This document shows, piece by piece, positions 40,411 through 49,625 of a stretch of DNA of 64,000 bases. The position numbers and the translations under genes are program-made. The DNA comes from CAZQQN01 sp964595485 (lineage in GTDB: Bacteria > Bacteroidota > Bacteroidia > CAILMK01 > CAYYUA01). The stretch spans positions 21,799 through 85,798 of the forward strand of contig CAZQQN010000010.1 of assembly GCA_964595485.1 (NCBI GenBank), written 5' to 3'. Every line of letters starts with the position of its first letter. Within the stretch, counting starts at the first letter, position 1. The notes beneath the pieces are model-generated. The model was given only the letters and a program-made list of their open reading frames with translations, was not told the origin of the DNA and made no database searches.

Positions 40411-42547
40411 ATGCTAATGCGCTCTAATCTTTTAATCAAGCTCATACTACCTGTAAGCTTTTTATGCTTTATAAGCTGCTCTTCCGAAAAAACGGAAAAG
40501 CCTGACATGGATTATCCCGAGCCAGTAAAAACGGATGTGGTTGATACTTATTTTCAACAAGTAGTCCCAGATCCCTACCGCTGGATGGAAAACCTGGATT
40601 CCGATACCGTGGAAAATTGGGTCAAGAAAGAAAATGAATTGTTTGACCAATACATGAGCAAAATCGGAGGCAAAAAATCCCTGAAAAAGGACTTAAAGGA
40701 CTTCTGGGATTTTGCCAAATACAGCCAGCCATTCAGGGCAGGAGAAAACCAATATTTCTTTTTTAAAAACAATGGGTTGCAAGACCAGGATGTTTTGTAC
40801 CGGTATCCTCAAAAAGATGCTGACCCGAAGGTTTTCCTTGATCCCAACAAATTTTCGGAAGATGGTACAACAGCCCTGACCCAAACCAGCCCCTCTCCCG
40901 ATGGCCAATATATAGCTTATGGGATTTCCCGGGCTGGTTCAGATTGGCGTGAAATCAGGATTAAGAGTACCAAGACGGGCAAGCACCTTCCTGATACCTT
41001 AAAAGAGGTCAAATTTTCGGGAATTGCCTGGGTAGACAGTGGATTTTATTACAGCCGTTATGACCGCCAGGATAGGAATATGGCAAACCGTAATAAAAAC
41101 CACAAGGTNNNNNNNNNNAATCGGTACATCACAGGATTCGGATCGTTTGGTTTATGAAAACCCACAAAAGCCTTTTGAAAACTATTATGCCCAAACCACA
41201 GAGAATGGAAGATTCCTGGTGATAACTGCTACAAAAGGCTCAAGTGGAAAAAATAGTTTAAGGGTTAAAAACCTCCGGCAGCCCGGAGAAGGGTTCAAAT
41301 CAATCATTCCGCATCATAAACACAGCTATGGCGTTATCGGGCACATAGCCGGAGAGTTGATTGTAAGGACCAATTCTGACGCCCCGAATTACCGCTTGAT
41401 AAAAATCAACCCCAAGAATCCCAGCCCGGACAACCGGGAAACCCTCATCCCTGAGAAAGAAAAAGCCGTACTGAAAACAGCCGACCTTGTGGGTAACCAC
41501 ATTACGGTCAAGTACATGAAAAAGGCCAAATCCAAGCTAAAGCTTTTTGACCTCCAAGGGAAACCTGAAAAAACCATAGGTTTACCCACAATGGGTAATG
41601 TTACGGGCTTTGGCGGACGCAAACGGGATTCCACCCTGTTCTTTACTTTTGAGTCCTTTGTTGTTCCGAGCACTATCTACCACTACCACATCAAAGCTGG
41701 TAATAAACATGTTTTCCGGCAATCAGAGGTGGATATTGATTCAGAGAATTATACGACCAAGCAGGTTAGTTATGAAAGTACGGATGGAGAAACTGTTCCT
41801 ATGTTTTTGGTCCACAAGAAAAATATAACGACCAATGGCCATAACCCAACCATGTTGTACGGTTATGGCGGGTTTAATATCACCCTTACTCCCAATTTTG
41901 ATATATCCCGTGCTTTCTTCCTGAAGAACGGCGGTGTTTTTGCCATGCCAAACTTAAGGGGCGGTGCTGTTTATGGAGAGAGCTGGCACAAGGCTGGCAT
42001 GAAGGAAAATAAACAGCAGGTTTTTGATGATTTCATAAAGGCTGGTGAAGCTTTGTTTGACCATGACTTTACAAACCCTGGCCATTTAGCCATTTCAGGC
42101 CGATCAAACGGTGGGCTGCTGGTTGGCGCCGTGATGACCCAAAAACCTGATATGATGGAAGTTGCCCTTCCAACAGTGGGTGTAATGGACATGCTACGTT
42201 ACCACAAATTCACCATTGGTTGGGCCTGGGTTTCCGAATATGGGAGCAGTGAGGATTCTACCGCATTTGAATACTTATATGATTATTCCCCTTATCACAA
42301 CCTAAGCCCGGATACTTGCTACCCTGCCACCCTGGTCAGAACGGCAGACCATGACAACCGGGTGGTGCCTGCCCATTCCTTCAAGTTCGCAGCAAGGTTA
42401 CAAGAGTACCAGGACTGTAAAAATCCGGCGCTGATTAGTATAGAGACAAAAACAGGACACGGAGCCGGCAAGCCGGTATCGAAAACCATTAAGGAGGAGG
42501 CGGAAAAATGGGCTTTTACTTTCCATCATTTGGGCTTAGAACCCTAA
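40411..42547 (+). CDS. Prolyl oligopeptidase (S9A) lipoprotein, interrupted by an assembly gap
   Basis: A serine peptidase that cuts after proline in short peptides. The N-terminus has a signal and lipobox (FISC, Cys near residue 23). The beta-propeller starts with YPEPVKTDVVDTYFQQVVPDPYRWME. The catalytic domain has YGYGGFN, SGRSNGGLLVGA (nucleophile Ser), TADHDNRVVP (Asp) and KTGHGAG (His). Ten N at 41109-41118 separate two frames, but the protein reads on; family alignment suggests about 12 missing bases (NHKV, four residues, then GTSQDSD), so the gene is very likely intact. Confidence 0.9.
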
Positions 42548-42557
42548 AATACTGATT

Positions 42558-43565
42558 ATGATACGTTTACTACTACTCGCTTCAATAGGATTTTTATTAA
42601 CACCGGCATTCAGTAAAGGACAGGAAACGTTTTCAATTGTGGCGATTGATTCGGCATCCAATAAAGTTGGCAGTGCAGGAGCGTCCTGCCTTGACGATAG
42701 TAATGTGTCCGGCGGGGTTTATATTATTACCGATATGGTACCCGGAAAAGGATCTATCAACACGCAGGCAAGGTATAAATTTGTCAATCAGAACAATGCC
42801 CGCAAACGGATGCAGGAAGGCATGAGCGCCGATGATATCATTGAGTGGCTAAAACAAAATGATGCGGTCGGGAACCCGGGCTACCGGCAATATGGTATTG
42901 CGTTGTTTGATACAAACGGGCATCCGCAAACAGCCGCATTTACAGGTGCTAAGGCTGACAGTTTCAAGGGTCATCGTTTAGGGGAACAATATGCCATACA
43001 GGGTAATATCCTCAAAGGACCGGAAGTGCTGGACTCAATGGAGAGTCGCTTTTTAAGCACTGAAGGTCCGTTGGAAAAACGCCTAATGGCTGCGCTTCAG
43101 GGTGCTAATATGCCCGGTGCGGACCGCAGGTGCCTTCAGGAAGGGGTTTCTTCTCAATCAGCCTTTGTACGTGTTGCCAAGAAAAACGATAACAAAGAAG
43201 ACCTCTACCTTGACTTAATCGTAAGCCAAACCCCGGAAGGCGAAGAACCCATTGATTCTTTACAGGAACGATATAACCAATGGCAACAAACCTCAAGTAG
43301 CCTCACTAAATCAGCAGAAGCTGATAATATTGAAGTTTATCCAAATCCTGCCAAAGATTGGGTAACGGTAACTATGGAGAAACAAGCTGGTCAAACAGCT
43401 ACCTTTACCCTTTTCCGGGCGACCGGGGAAAAAGTCCTATCCCGATCAATTAGCCAGAAAAGTAGCCGAATCGAGATTCAACATTTGGAAAAGGGGGTTT
43501 ATTTTTACTCCATTACCGGGCAATCCGGGCACATCCAACAAGCGCATCCGTTGATGGTTGATTAA
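42558..43565 (+). CDS. Secreted DUF1028 protein with a type IX sorting tail
   Basis: A 335-residue exported protein. Signal peptide ends near residue 21 (SKGQ). The DUF1028 domain (about 22-225), related to Ntn hydrolases, has ETFSIVAIDSASNKVGSAGASC, NTQARYKFVNQNNARKRMQEGMSADDIIEWL and FTGAKADSFKGHRLGEQYAIQGNIL. From about residue 258 comes a type IX C-terminal domain (IEVYPNPAKDWVTVTME, KGVYFYSITG). It follows the prolyl oligopeptidase by ten bases, so the two peptidase-like proteins are likely co-expressed. The enzyme activity is not established. Confidence 0.85.
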   Translation: MIRLLLLASIGFLLTPAFSKGQETFSIVAIDSASNKVGSAGASCLDDSNVSGGVYIITDMVPGKGSINTQARYKFVNQNNARKRMQEGMSADDIIEWLKQNDAVGNPGYRQYGIALFDTNGHPQTAAFTGAKADSFKGHRLGEQYAIQGNILKGPEVLDSMESRFLSTEGPLEKRLMAALQGANMPGADRRCLQEGVSSQSAFVRVAKKNDNKEDLYLDLIVSQTPEGEEPIDSLQERYNQWQQTSSSLTKSAEADNIEVYPNPAKDWVTVTMEKQAGQTATFTLFRATGEKVLSRSISQKSSRIEIQHLEKGVYFYSITGQSGHIQQAHPLMVD

Positions 43566-43691
43566 GCACCTATTTCAAGTGCTACAAGCCAAACATCCTA
43601 AGCTATTTTTGCATTAAAAGGTTAGGGAGTGTTGACTAAGCACCCCCTTAACTTTATGCCATATCATGCAAGCCTTGCCTTAGTAAACCTT

Positions 43692-43699
43692 TAATTTTG
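43692..43699 (+). promoter_or_regulatory. Possible -7 box close to the lepA start
   Basis: TAATTTTG matches TAnnTTTG and ends six bases before the ATG at 43706, a layout like that of trhO. TTG at 43675 gives only a 14-base spacer, so support is weak. Confidence 0.3.
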
Positions 43700-43705
43700 C
43701 AAGTT

Positions 43706-45511
43706 ATGATAAGTTTAGAAAGGATTCGTAACTTCTGTATCATTGCTCATATTGACCATGGAAAGAGCACCCTTGCAGACCGTATGTTGCAAATGACCAA
43801 TACGGTGGATGAGCGGGAGTTTCAGGACCAGGTTTTGGATGATATGGATCTTGAACGTGAGCGAGGGATAACCATTAAGTCCCATGCCATTCAAATGTTT
43901 TACAAGTATCAACAAAAAGCCGAATACACCCTTAACCTTATTGATACACCCGGCCATGTTGACTTTTCCTACGAAGTCTCCAGGGCTATCAAATCCTGTG
44001 AAGGAGCCTTACTGGTAGTGGATGCTGCCCAGGGGATCCAGGCGCAAACCATATCCAATTTATTCCTGGCATTGGAACATGATTTAAAAATTGTGCCCGT
44101 TATCAATAAAATTGACCTGGACAGTGCGCGGGTAGAAGAAGTGAAAGACCAAATTATTGACCTTACCGGCTGTGAAGAAGAAGAAATTGTTTTGGTCAGT
44201 GCCAAAACCGGGAAAGGCGTGGATAACATACTTAACTCCATTGTAGAAACCATTCCCGCACCAGAAGGTGATCCGGAAGAACCATTGCAGGCCCTGATAT
44301 TCGACTCAGTTTACAATCCTTACCGGGGTGTAATTGTCTACTTCAGGGTTTTCAATGGAACCATGAATTCCGGCGAACGGATCAAATTCTACCACGGGGA
44401 TAAAGTCAATGAGGCTGAAGAGATAGGTGTCTTGGGTTTGAAAAAAGTAAAAACCAGCCAGGTTTCAGCCGGCCAGGTGGGTTACATCATATCCGGGATT
44501 AAATCAGCCCAGGAGGTCAATGTCGGGGACACCATTACCAGTGCGGAAAACCCTTCAAAAGAGCCCATTCAGGGTTTTGAGGTGGTAAAGCCCATGGTTT
44601 ATGCCGGTATCTTTCCTACCGAAACCGAGAGGTACGAGGAGCTGAGATCCTGCATGGAGAAGCTTCAGCTAAACGATGCCTCCCTTACTTTTGAGCCGGA
44701 AACTTCCGCAGCCCTTGGTTTTGGCTTCCGTTGCGGCTTCCTTGGTCTACTCCATATGGAAATCATGCAGGAGAGGTTGAACCGGGAATTTGACATGGAC
44801 GTGATTGTCACGGTCCCCAACGTTTCCTACCAGGTTTATACCCACGATTATCCCGATAATCCGACTATTGTCAATAATCCCTCTGAATTGCCGAAAAGGG
44901 AAGATATTGAGCGTATAGAGGAACCGTTTATTACCGCATCCATCATTACGTTGGATGATTTTGTGGGTAATATCATGGAGCTCTGCCTGAACAGGCGTGG
45001 TAGCATGCAAAACCAGGTTTACCTAACCCAGAACCGTGTTGAGTTGACATTTGACATGCCGCTTGGGGAGATTATTTTTGACTTCTACGATAAACTCAAG
45101 TCCAACTCACGAGGCTACGCTTCACTGGACTACCAACCGAAAGGTTATAATCCTTCTGACTTGGTTAAATTGGACATACTCCTCAATAAAGAGCCTGTAG
45201 ATGCCCTTTCTGCTATTATCCACCGTGAAAAGGCTTACGAGTTTGGCCGAAAAATTTGTGAAAAACTTAAAGACCTCTTGCCCAGGCAACAATTTGAAAT
45301 TGCCATTCAGGCCTCTATTGGTTCCAAAGTGATTGCCCGGGAAACCATTTCTGCCCTGAAGAAGGATGTAACCGCGAAGTGTTATGGCGGGGATGTCACC
45401 CGTAAGCGGAAGTTATTGGAAAAGCAGAAGAAGGGTAAGAAAAAGATGAAGAACATTGGTAGCGTAGAGGTCCCGCAGAAAGCCTTCTTAGCCATAATGC
45501 AGATCGAGTAA
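43706..45511 (+). CDS. lepA: Elongation factor 4 (LepA)
   Basis: A ~600-residue translational GTPase that can back-translocate ribosomes. G1 is AHIDHGKS at 14-21; G3 is DTPGHVDF; G4 is NKID; SAKTGKGV is G5. LepA-specific C-terminal sequence includes VTAKCYGGDVTRKRKLLEKQKKGKKKMK. The frame reaches TTG at 43697, but ATG 43706 gives the usual MISLERIRNFCIIAH start. Confidence 0.96.
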   Translation: MISLERIRNFCIIAHIDHGKSTLADRMLQMTNTVDEREFQDQVLDDMDLERERGITIKSHAIQMFYKYQQKAEYTLNLIDTPGHVDFSYEVSRAIKSCEGALLVVDAAQGIQAQTISNLFLALEHDLKIVPVINKIDLDSARVEEVKDQIIDLTGCEEEEIVLVSAKTGKGVDNILNSIVETIPAPEGDPEEPLQALIFDSVYNPYRGVIVYFRVFNGTMNSGERIKFYHGDKVNEAEEIGVLGLKKVKTSQVSAGQVGYIISGIKSAQEVNVGDTITSAENPSKEPIQGFEVVKPMVYAGIFPTETERYEELRSCMEKLQLNDASLTFEPETSAALGFGFRCGFLGLLHMEIMQERLNREFDMDVIVTVPNVSYQVYTHDYPDNPTIVNNPSELPKREDIERIEEPFITASIITLDDFVGNIMELCLNRRGSMQNQVYLTQNRVELTFDMPLGEIIFDFYDKLKSNSRGYASLDYQPKGYNPSDLVKLDILLNKEPVDALSAIIHREKAYEFGRKICEKLKDLLPRQQFEIAIQASIGSKVIARETISALKKDVTAKCYGGDVTRKRKLLEKQKKGKKKMKNIGSVEVPQKAFLAIMQIE

Positions 45512-45571
45512 CCTCCTCTTCTGGTTTGTTTCAGTTAAAGCCGGTTTAATGATAGCATAACAAATCTGCAA

Positions 45572-45602
45572 TTGAACAGTCTTGAGGCGCGATGTAATTT
45601 CG
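45572..45602 (+). promoter_or_regulatory. Possible promoter of the M61 protease gene
   Basis: TTG at 45572-45574, a 20-base spacer and TAATTTCG at 45595-45602 fit the -33/-7 pattern with one mismatch. The ATG is 48 bases downstream. Confidence 0.4.
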
Positions 45603-45650
45603 CAGCTCAGTAATACGTTAAACCATCAACCATAAGTTATCCTTCCGATC

Positions 45651-47381
45651 ATGAAGTACACATTTGCTTACAAAGAACCCCATACCCATTACCTGGATAT
45701 CACATTTGAATTAGAGCAACCGGCAGATAAGACCACCCGTGTTCATTTACCAGCCTGGCGACCTGGTCGCTATCAAAAAGCTGATTTTGCGAAAAACATA
45801 CAAATCTGGCAGGCTTTTGACGGAGACGGCAATCCATTATCCTTTCAGAAAGCCACTAAGGATAGCTGGGATATAGATACTGCTCAGGCTGAAAAGCTTG
45901 TGATCCATTACAACTACTTTGCTTTTAAGTTAGATGCGGGCAACACCTACCTGGATATTGAGCAACTGTACATAAATCCGGTGAATTGCTGTCTTTACCA
46001 GGAGGACCGCATGGATGAAGCCTGCGATGTTGCGCTGCATTTACCCGAGGATTTTGAAGTGGCCACAGCTATGCAACGCATTGGTAAGAATGTTTTCCGG
46101 GCAAATGACTTTCAGGAATTGGCTGATTCGCCATTGATTGCCGCCGATGGGCTCAGGAATGATACTTTCGATGTGTCGGGATACAAATTTCATTTGTGGT
46201 TCAAAGGAGAATGCGAACCGGATTTTGAGGTGATCAAAAGGGATTTTAAAGCATTTATTCGCAGCCAGATCCAGGCATTCGGAGAATTTCCGGTACACTC
46301 CTACCATTTTTTCTACCAACTTCCCTCCTATGCGATTTCGCATGGCGTAGAGCATCATAATTCAACCGTCATTACCATGGGACCGGGTTTCAAGCTCATG
46401 CAGGAAGCCATGTATAAGCCTTTTATAGCCATGAGCTCACACGAGTTATACCATACCTGGAATATCAAAGCCATTCGGCCAGCTGATATGACACCTTACC
46501 GGTTCAATGAGGAGAATTACACCAACCTGGGCTACATGGCCGAAGGGGTTACCTCTTATTTTGGAGATTTATTCTTGCTGCGAAGCCAGGTTTTTGACTT
46601 TGAGGAGTACAAAGAGCAATTTAACAAGTTTGCATTACGCCATTTTCATAATGATGGCCGTTTTTATTCATCGGTCACGGAATCATCATTTGATACCTGG
46701 TTAGATGGCTATGAGCAAGGTGCTCCCGCCCGGAAAGTTTCTATTTATATCAAAGGAATGCTGGTAACTTTCCTCCTGGATATTAGCATTATGAAGGATA
46801 CTCGCAATGAGCTCAGCATGGATGAAGTTATGCGGCGTTTATACTATGATTTTGCCAAAGTTGGTAAGGGATACACCGAAGCTGATTTAAAAAGTATCAT
46901 TGAGCAGATTACAAAGGCTAATTATGACGATTTTTTTGATCAATTTATCTGGGGTAAAACCCCTCTGGAGGAGCCTGTTAAAAAGGCATTGGATTATTTG
47001 GGGTTAACGCTTCACCTGGACGATTCCGATCAGTACTGGGAGAAGCAGTATGGCATCAAAATAAAAAATCAAAATGAAGCTCCGAAAGTGGCACAGGTAG
47101 CTCCGGGTTCTCCGGGCGATTCAGGGGGCCTATCCATTGATGATGAATTGGTTGCCATTAATGGTATCAAAGTGGACAGAAACCTGGAGGAGCTTTTTGC
47201 TTACCATTATGAGGAAACCATTCAATTAACCATTTTCCGTAACAATCATCTTAAGCAAATTCATTTGGTGGCCGATGAAGCGCAATATTTCCCGAAAGCC
47301 TACATCTCAGATCAAGCAAACCCCAGTGACCAACAAAAAGCCAATTTTAGCGCCTGGAGCTGGGTTCCTTACCCGGAATAG
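45651..47381 (+). CDS. M61 family metallopeptidase with PDZ domain
   Basis: A 576-residue zinc aminopeptidase of the M61 (glycyl aminopeptidase) family. The N-terminal beta domain ends in YISCCL-like strands; the zinc site is HELYHTWN with His264, Glu265 and His268, and YMAEGVTSYFGDL carries the third ligand Glu. A PDZ domain follows from about residue 480 (APKVAQVAPGSPGDSGGLSIDDELVAINGIKV). No signal peptide is obvious, so it may be cytoplasmic. Confidence 0.92.
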   Translation: MKYTFAYKEPHTHYLDITFELEQPADKTTRVHLPAWRPGRYQKADFAKNIQIWQAFDGDGNPLSFQKATKDSWDIDTAQAEKLVIHYNYFAFKLDAGNTYLDIEQLYINPVNCCLYQEDRMDEACDVALHLPEDFEVATAMQRIGKNVFRANDFQELADSPLIAADGLRNDTFDVSGYKFHLWFKGECEPDFEVIKRDFKAFIRSQIQAFGEFPVHSYHFFYQLPSYAISHGVEHHNSTVITMGPGFKLMQEAMYKPFIAMSSHELYHTWNIKAIRPADMTPYRFNEENYTNLGYMAEGVTSYFGDLFLLRSQVFDFEEYKEQFNKFALRHFHNDGRFYSSVTESSFDTWLDGYEQGAPARKVSIYIKGMLVTFLLDISIMKDTRNELSMDEVMRRLYYDFAKVGKGYTEADLKSIIEQITKANYDDFFDQFIWGKTPLEEPVKKALDYLGLTLHLDDSDQYWEKQYGIKIKNQNEAPKVAQVAPGSPGDSGGLSIDDELVAINGIKVDRNLEELFAYHYEETIQLTIFRNNHLKQIHLVADEAQYFPKAYISDQANPSDQQKANFSAWSWVPYPE

Positions 47382-47397
47382 GCTAAAGGTTTAATCC

Positions 47398-48123
47398 TTA
47401 AGCAATATGGTATTTAGGTAACTCTTCCCCTACATCGAGGTTAAACTGACGCCTGATCAAGTAGGTAGTAAAATAGAAAACAGGCGTGTCAACAAAAGCA
47501 ACCAATATCTTAAACAGCCAGGCATCAAGTATCAAACTGCTTATTTCTCCCGCAGGTAAGATGCCAATGAAAATAACCGTGGTAACCAAGGCACTATCGA
47601 TTAACTGGGAAAAGATAGTGGAGCCATTGTTCCTGAGCCATAGCATTTTACCATTTGTCAGGCGTTTCCAGAAATGAAATATGCGAACGTCTATTAGCTG
47701 GGCTGCCAGGTAAGCCGTCATAGAGGCGAGTATCACACGCCAAGTACTCATGAAGGTGGTATTGTAAACCTGGTCGTTCACCTTAGAATCTGCTACTGCA
47801 GGGAAAATTGCTCCAAGGTAAATGATACCGATCACAAATATTGAAGCAATGAAACCTGAAATAACGACTTTCTGGGTTTCTTTCTTCCCAAAAATTTCAG
47901 ATAGCAAGTCCGTAATCAGGAAAGTCAATGGGTAAGGCAAAACGCCGGCTGATAAAACAAAGGTTTTAAAGCCCAGGTCAACCTCGACAAACTTATTCGC
48001 TATCAAATTACAAGTTATGAGGGAAGCAATGAATAGAGCAGCTAAAATGAGGAAGATTAAATCAGCTGAGTTCCGCTGTTTGGCTTGGGTCAAACTATCT
48101 GGGTTTTTCTTTGAATTTCTCAA
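47398..48123 (-). CDS. yhhQ: Queuosine precursor transporter (YhhQ/VUT family)
   Basis: A 241-residue membrane protein with six helices, importing 7-deazaguanine precursors of tRNA queuosine. ITCNLIANKFVEVDLGFKTFVLSAGVLPYPLTFLITDLLSEIFGKK contains the family signature, followed by RVILASMTAYLAAQLIDV and FSQLIDSALVTTVIFIG. It is convergent with the M61 gene (16 bases). I see no preQ1 riboswitch upstream. Confidence 0.9.
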   Translation of the reverse strand: MRNSKKNPDSLTQAKQRNSADLIFLILAALFIASLITCNLIANKFVEVDLGFKTFVLSAGVLPYPLTFLITDLLSEIFGKKETQKVVISGFIASIFVIGIIYLGAIFPAVADSKVNDQVYNTTFMSTWRVILASMTAYLAAQLIDVRIFHFWKRLTNGKMLWLRNNGSTIFSQLIDSALVTTVIFIGILPAGEISSLILDAWLFKILVAFVDTPVFYFTTYLIRRQFNLDVGEELPKYHIA

Positions 48124-48269
48124 TTAGCAACAAAAGCTACAGGGCAAAGTTTATGGCCGATTGTACTCCGAAGATTCAGCAAATTGCAGTCCAAATGTCC
48201 TAAAAAATGGTTAAACAATATTATTTTAAGAGATTTGATCAAATAAGAAAAGCTCAAAACAATTTTAAA

Positions 48270-49433
48270 ATGAGAATGAGAATTACGGTCACATGGCTAC
48301 TCGCTACTTTCTTTATGGCATCTGTATCGGGACAGGACATACTAAAGAACAAAGAGGGTTCCGATTACGAATTTGAGGTACAAGCGGAGGTGGATTATAC
48401 CCCTGTTAAAAACCAGTACAAATCAGCCACTTGCTGGAGCTTTTCGGGGATATCCTTTTTTGAGTCAGAACTTATGCGTATGGGTAAAGATGCTCCCGAT
48501 TTATCAGACATGTATGTGGTTCGAAAAACTTATGAAGATAAAGCTCAGCGGTATGTACGCATGCATGGTAAGCTACAATTCAGCGCTGGTGGAGCTTTCC
48601 ACGATGTAACCAGGGTATTGGATCATTATGGGCTTGTGCCGGAAAAAGCTTACCCGGGCGAGCAAATGGGTTATGAAAAGCCTGTCCATTCTGAAATGGA
48701 TGCTATCCTGGAAAAAATGGTGAAAACCGTCATTAAAAACAAAAATGGTAAATTAACCCCTGTATGGCAAGAGGCTTACAGCAATGTGCTGGACGCATAC
48801 CTTGGAGAGGAGCCAAATGAATTCACTTACGAGGATGAAACATATACCCCTGAGTCATTTGCTGAAGATAAACTTGAATTGGATGCCAATGACTATGTAG
48901 AGCTATCATCCTTTACCCATCATCCTTTTTATGAAAAGTTCATTCTTAAAGTGCCAGACAATTGGCAGCAAAGAAGGGTTCACAATGTTCCATTAGACGA
49001 TTTGATAAAAGTTATGGACAATGCGCTGAAGAATAACTACTCCATAGCCTGGGCCACGGATGTAAGCGAAAAGGGTTTTTCTCATAAAAATGGCTTAGCC
49101 ATAATGCCTGAAAAAAGCCTGGAAGACATGGATAAATCTGAAAAAGAAGCTGCTTTCAATGAGCCGGTCGATCAAAAATCTATTACTCAGAAGATCCGGC
49201 AAAAAGGCTATGATAACTATCAGACACAGGATGACCACGGCATGCATATAACGGGAATTGCCAATGATCAGGATGGCCGCAAGTATTACATTGTTAAAAA
49301 CTCTTGGGGCGATTCAAATGATTGTGGCGGTTTTCTCTACGCATCGGAAGCCTATGTCAAAGCCAAAACAATTGATATCATGGTTCATAAAAATGCAATT
49401 CCAGACCAGATAGGTTCTAAGTTGGGTTTATAA
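48270..49433 (+). CDS. Exported C1B (bleomycin hydrolase/aminopeptidase C-like) cysteine peptidase
   Basis: A papain-fold peptidase of the C1B group. Catalytic Cys55 is in KSATCWSFSG, His323 in DDHGMHITGI and Asn344 in IVKNSWGDSN. A signal peptide (MRMRITVTWLLATFFMASVSGQ) lies at the N-terminus from the ATG at 48270; the open frame begins at ATG 48207, but the longer form would bury the signal behind 21 polar residues. Classical C1B enzymes are cytosolic, so an exported member is notable. Confidence 0.88.
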   Translation: MRMRITVTWLLATFFMASVSGQDILKNKEGSDYEFEVQAEVDYTPVKNQYKSATCWSFSGISFFESELMRMGKDAPDLSDMYVVRKTYEDKAQRYVRMHGKLQFSAGGAFHDVTRVLDHYGLVPEKAYPGEQMGYEKPVHSEMDAILEKMVKTVIKNKNGKLTPVWQEAYSNVLDAYLGEEPNEFTYEDETYTPESFAEDKLELDANDYVELSSFTHHPFYEKFILKVPDNWQQRRVHNVPLDDLIKVMDNALKNNYSIAWATDVSEKGFSHKNGLAIMPEKSLEDMDKSEKEAAFNEPVDQKSITQKIRQKGYDNYQTQDDHGMHITGIANDQDGRKYYIVKNSWGDSNDCGGFLYASEAYVKAKTIDIMVHKNAIPDQIGSKLGL

Positions 49434-49625
49434 TCACAATTTATGGCAGATTATCCAAAATAGGATACTATAGAGATACCTAACGATATGTTAAGAAGGT
49501 GAAAAAATACAGTAGCACTTCCAACACTATAATTCATAATAGGCTTGAGAAAATAAACCAAACCTTTGAATAGCTATCAGCCAGTTAAACGATGGTGATT
49601 ACTGCTATTAATATAGCTATTCCAA

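Noticed and set aside
43626..43652. Possible terminator hairpin before lepA
   Set aside because: The GGGAGTG/CACCCCC stem has a mismatch and there is no U-tract.
48124..48206. PreQ1 riboswitch upstream of the queuosine-precursor transporter
   Set aside because: I saw no short H-type pseudoknot pattern or A-rich aptamer tail in the short leader.
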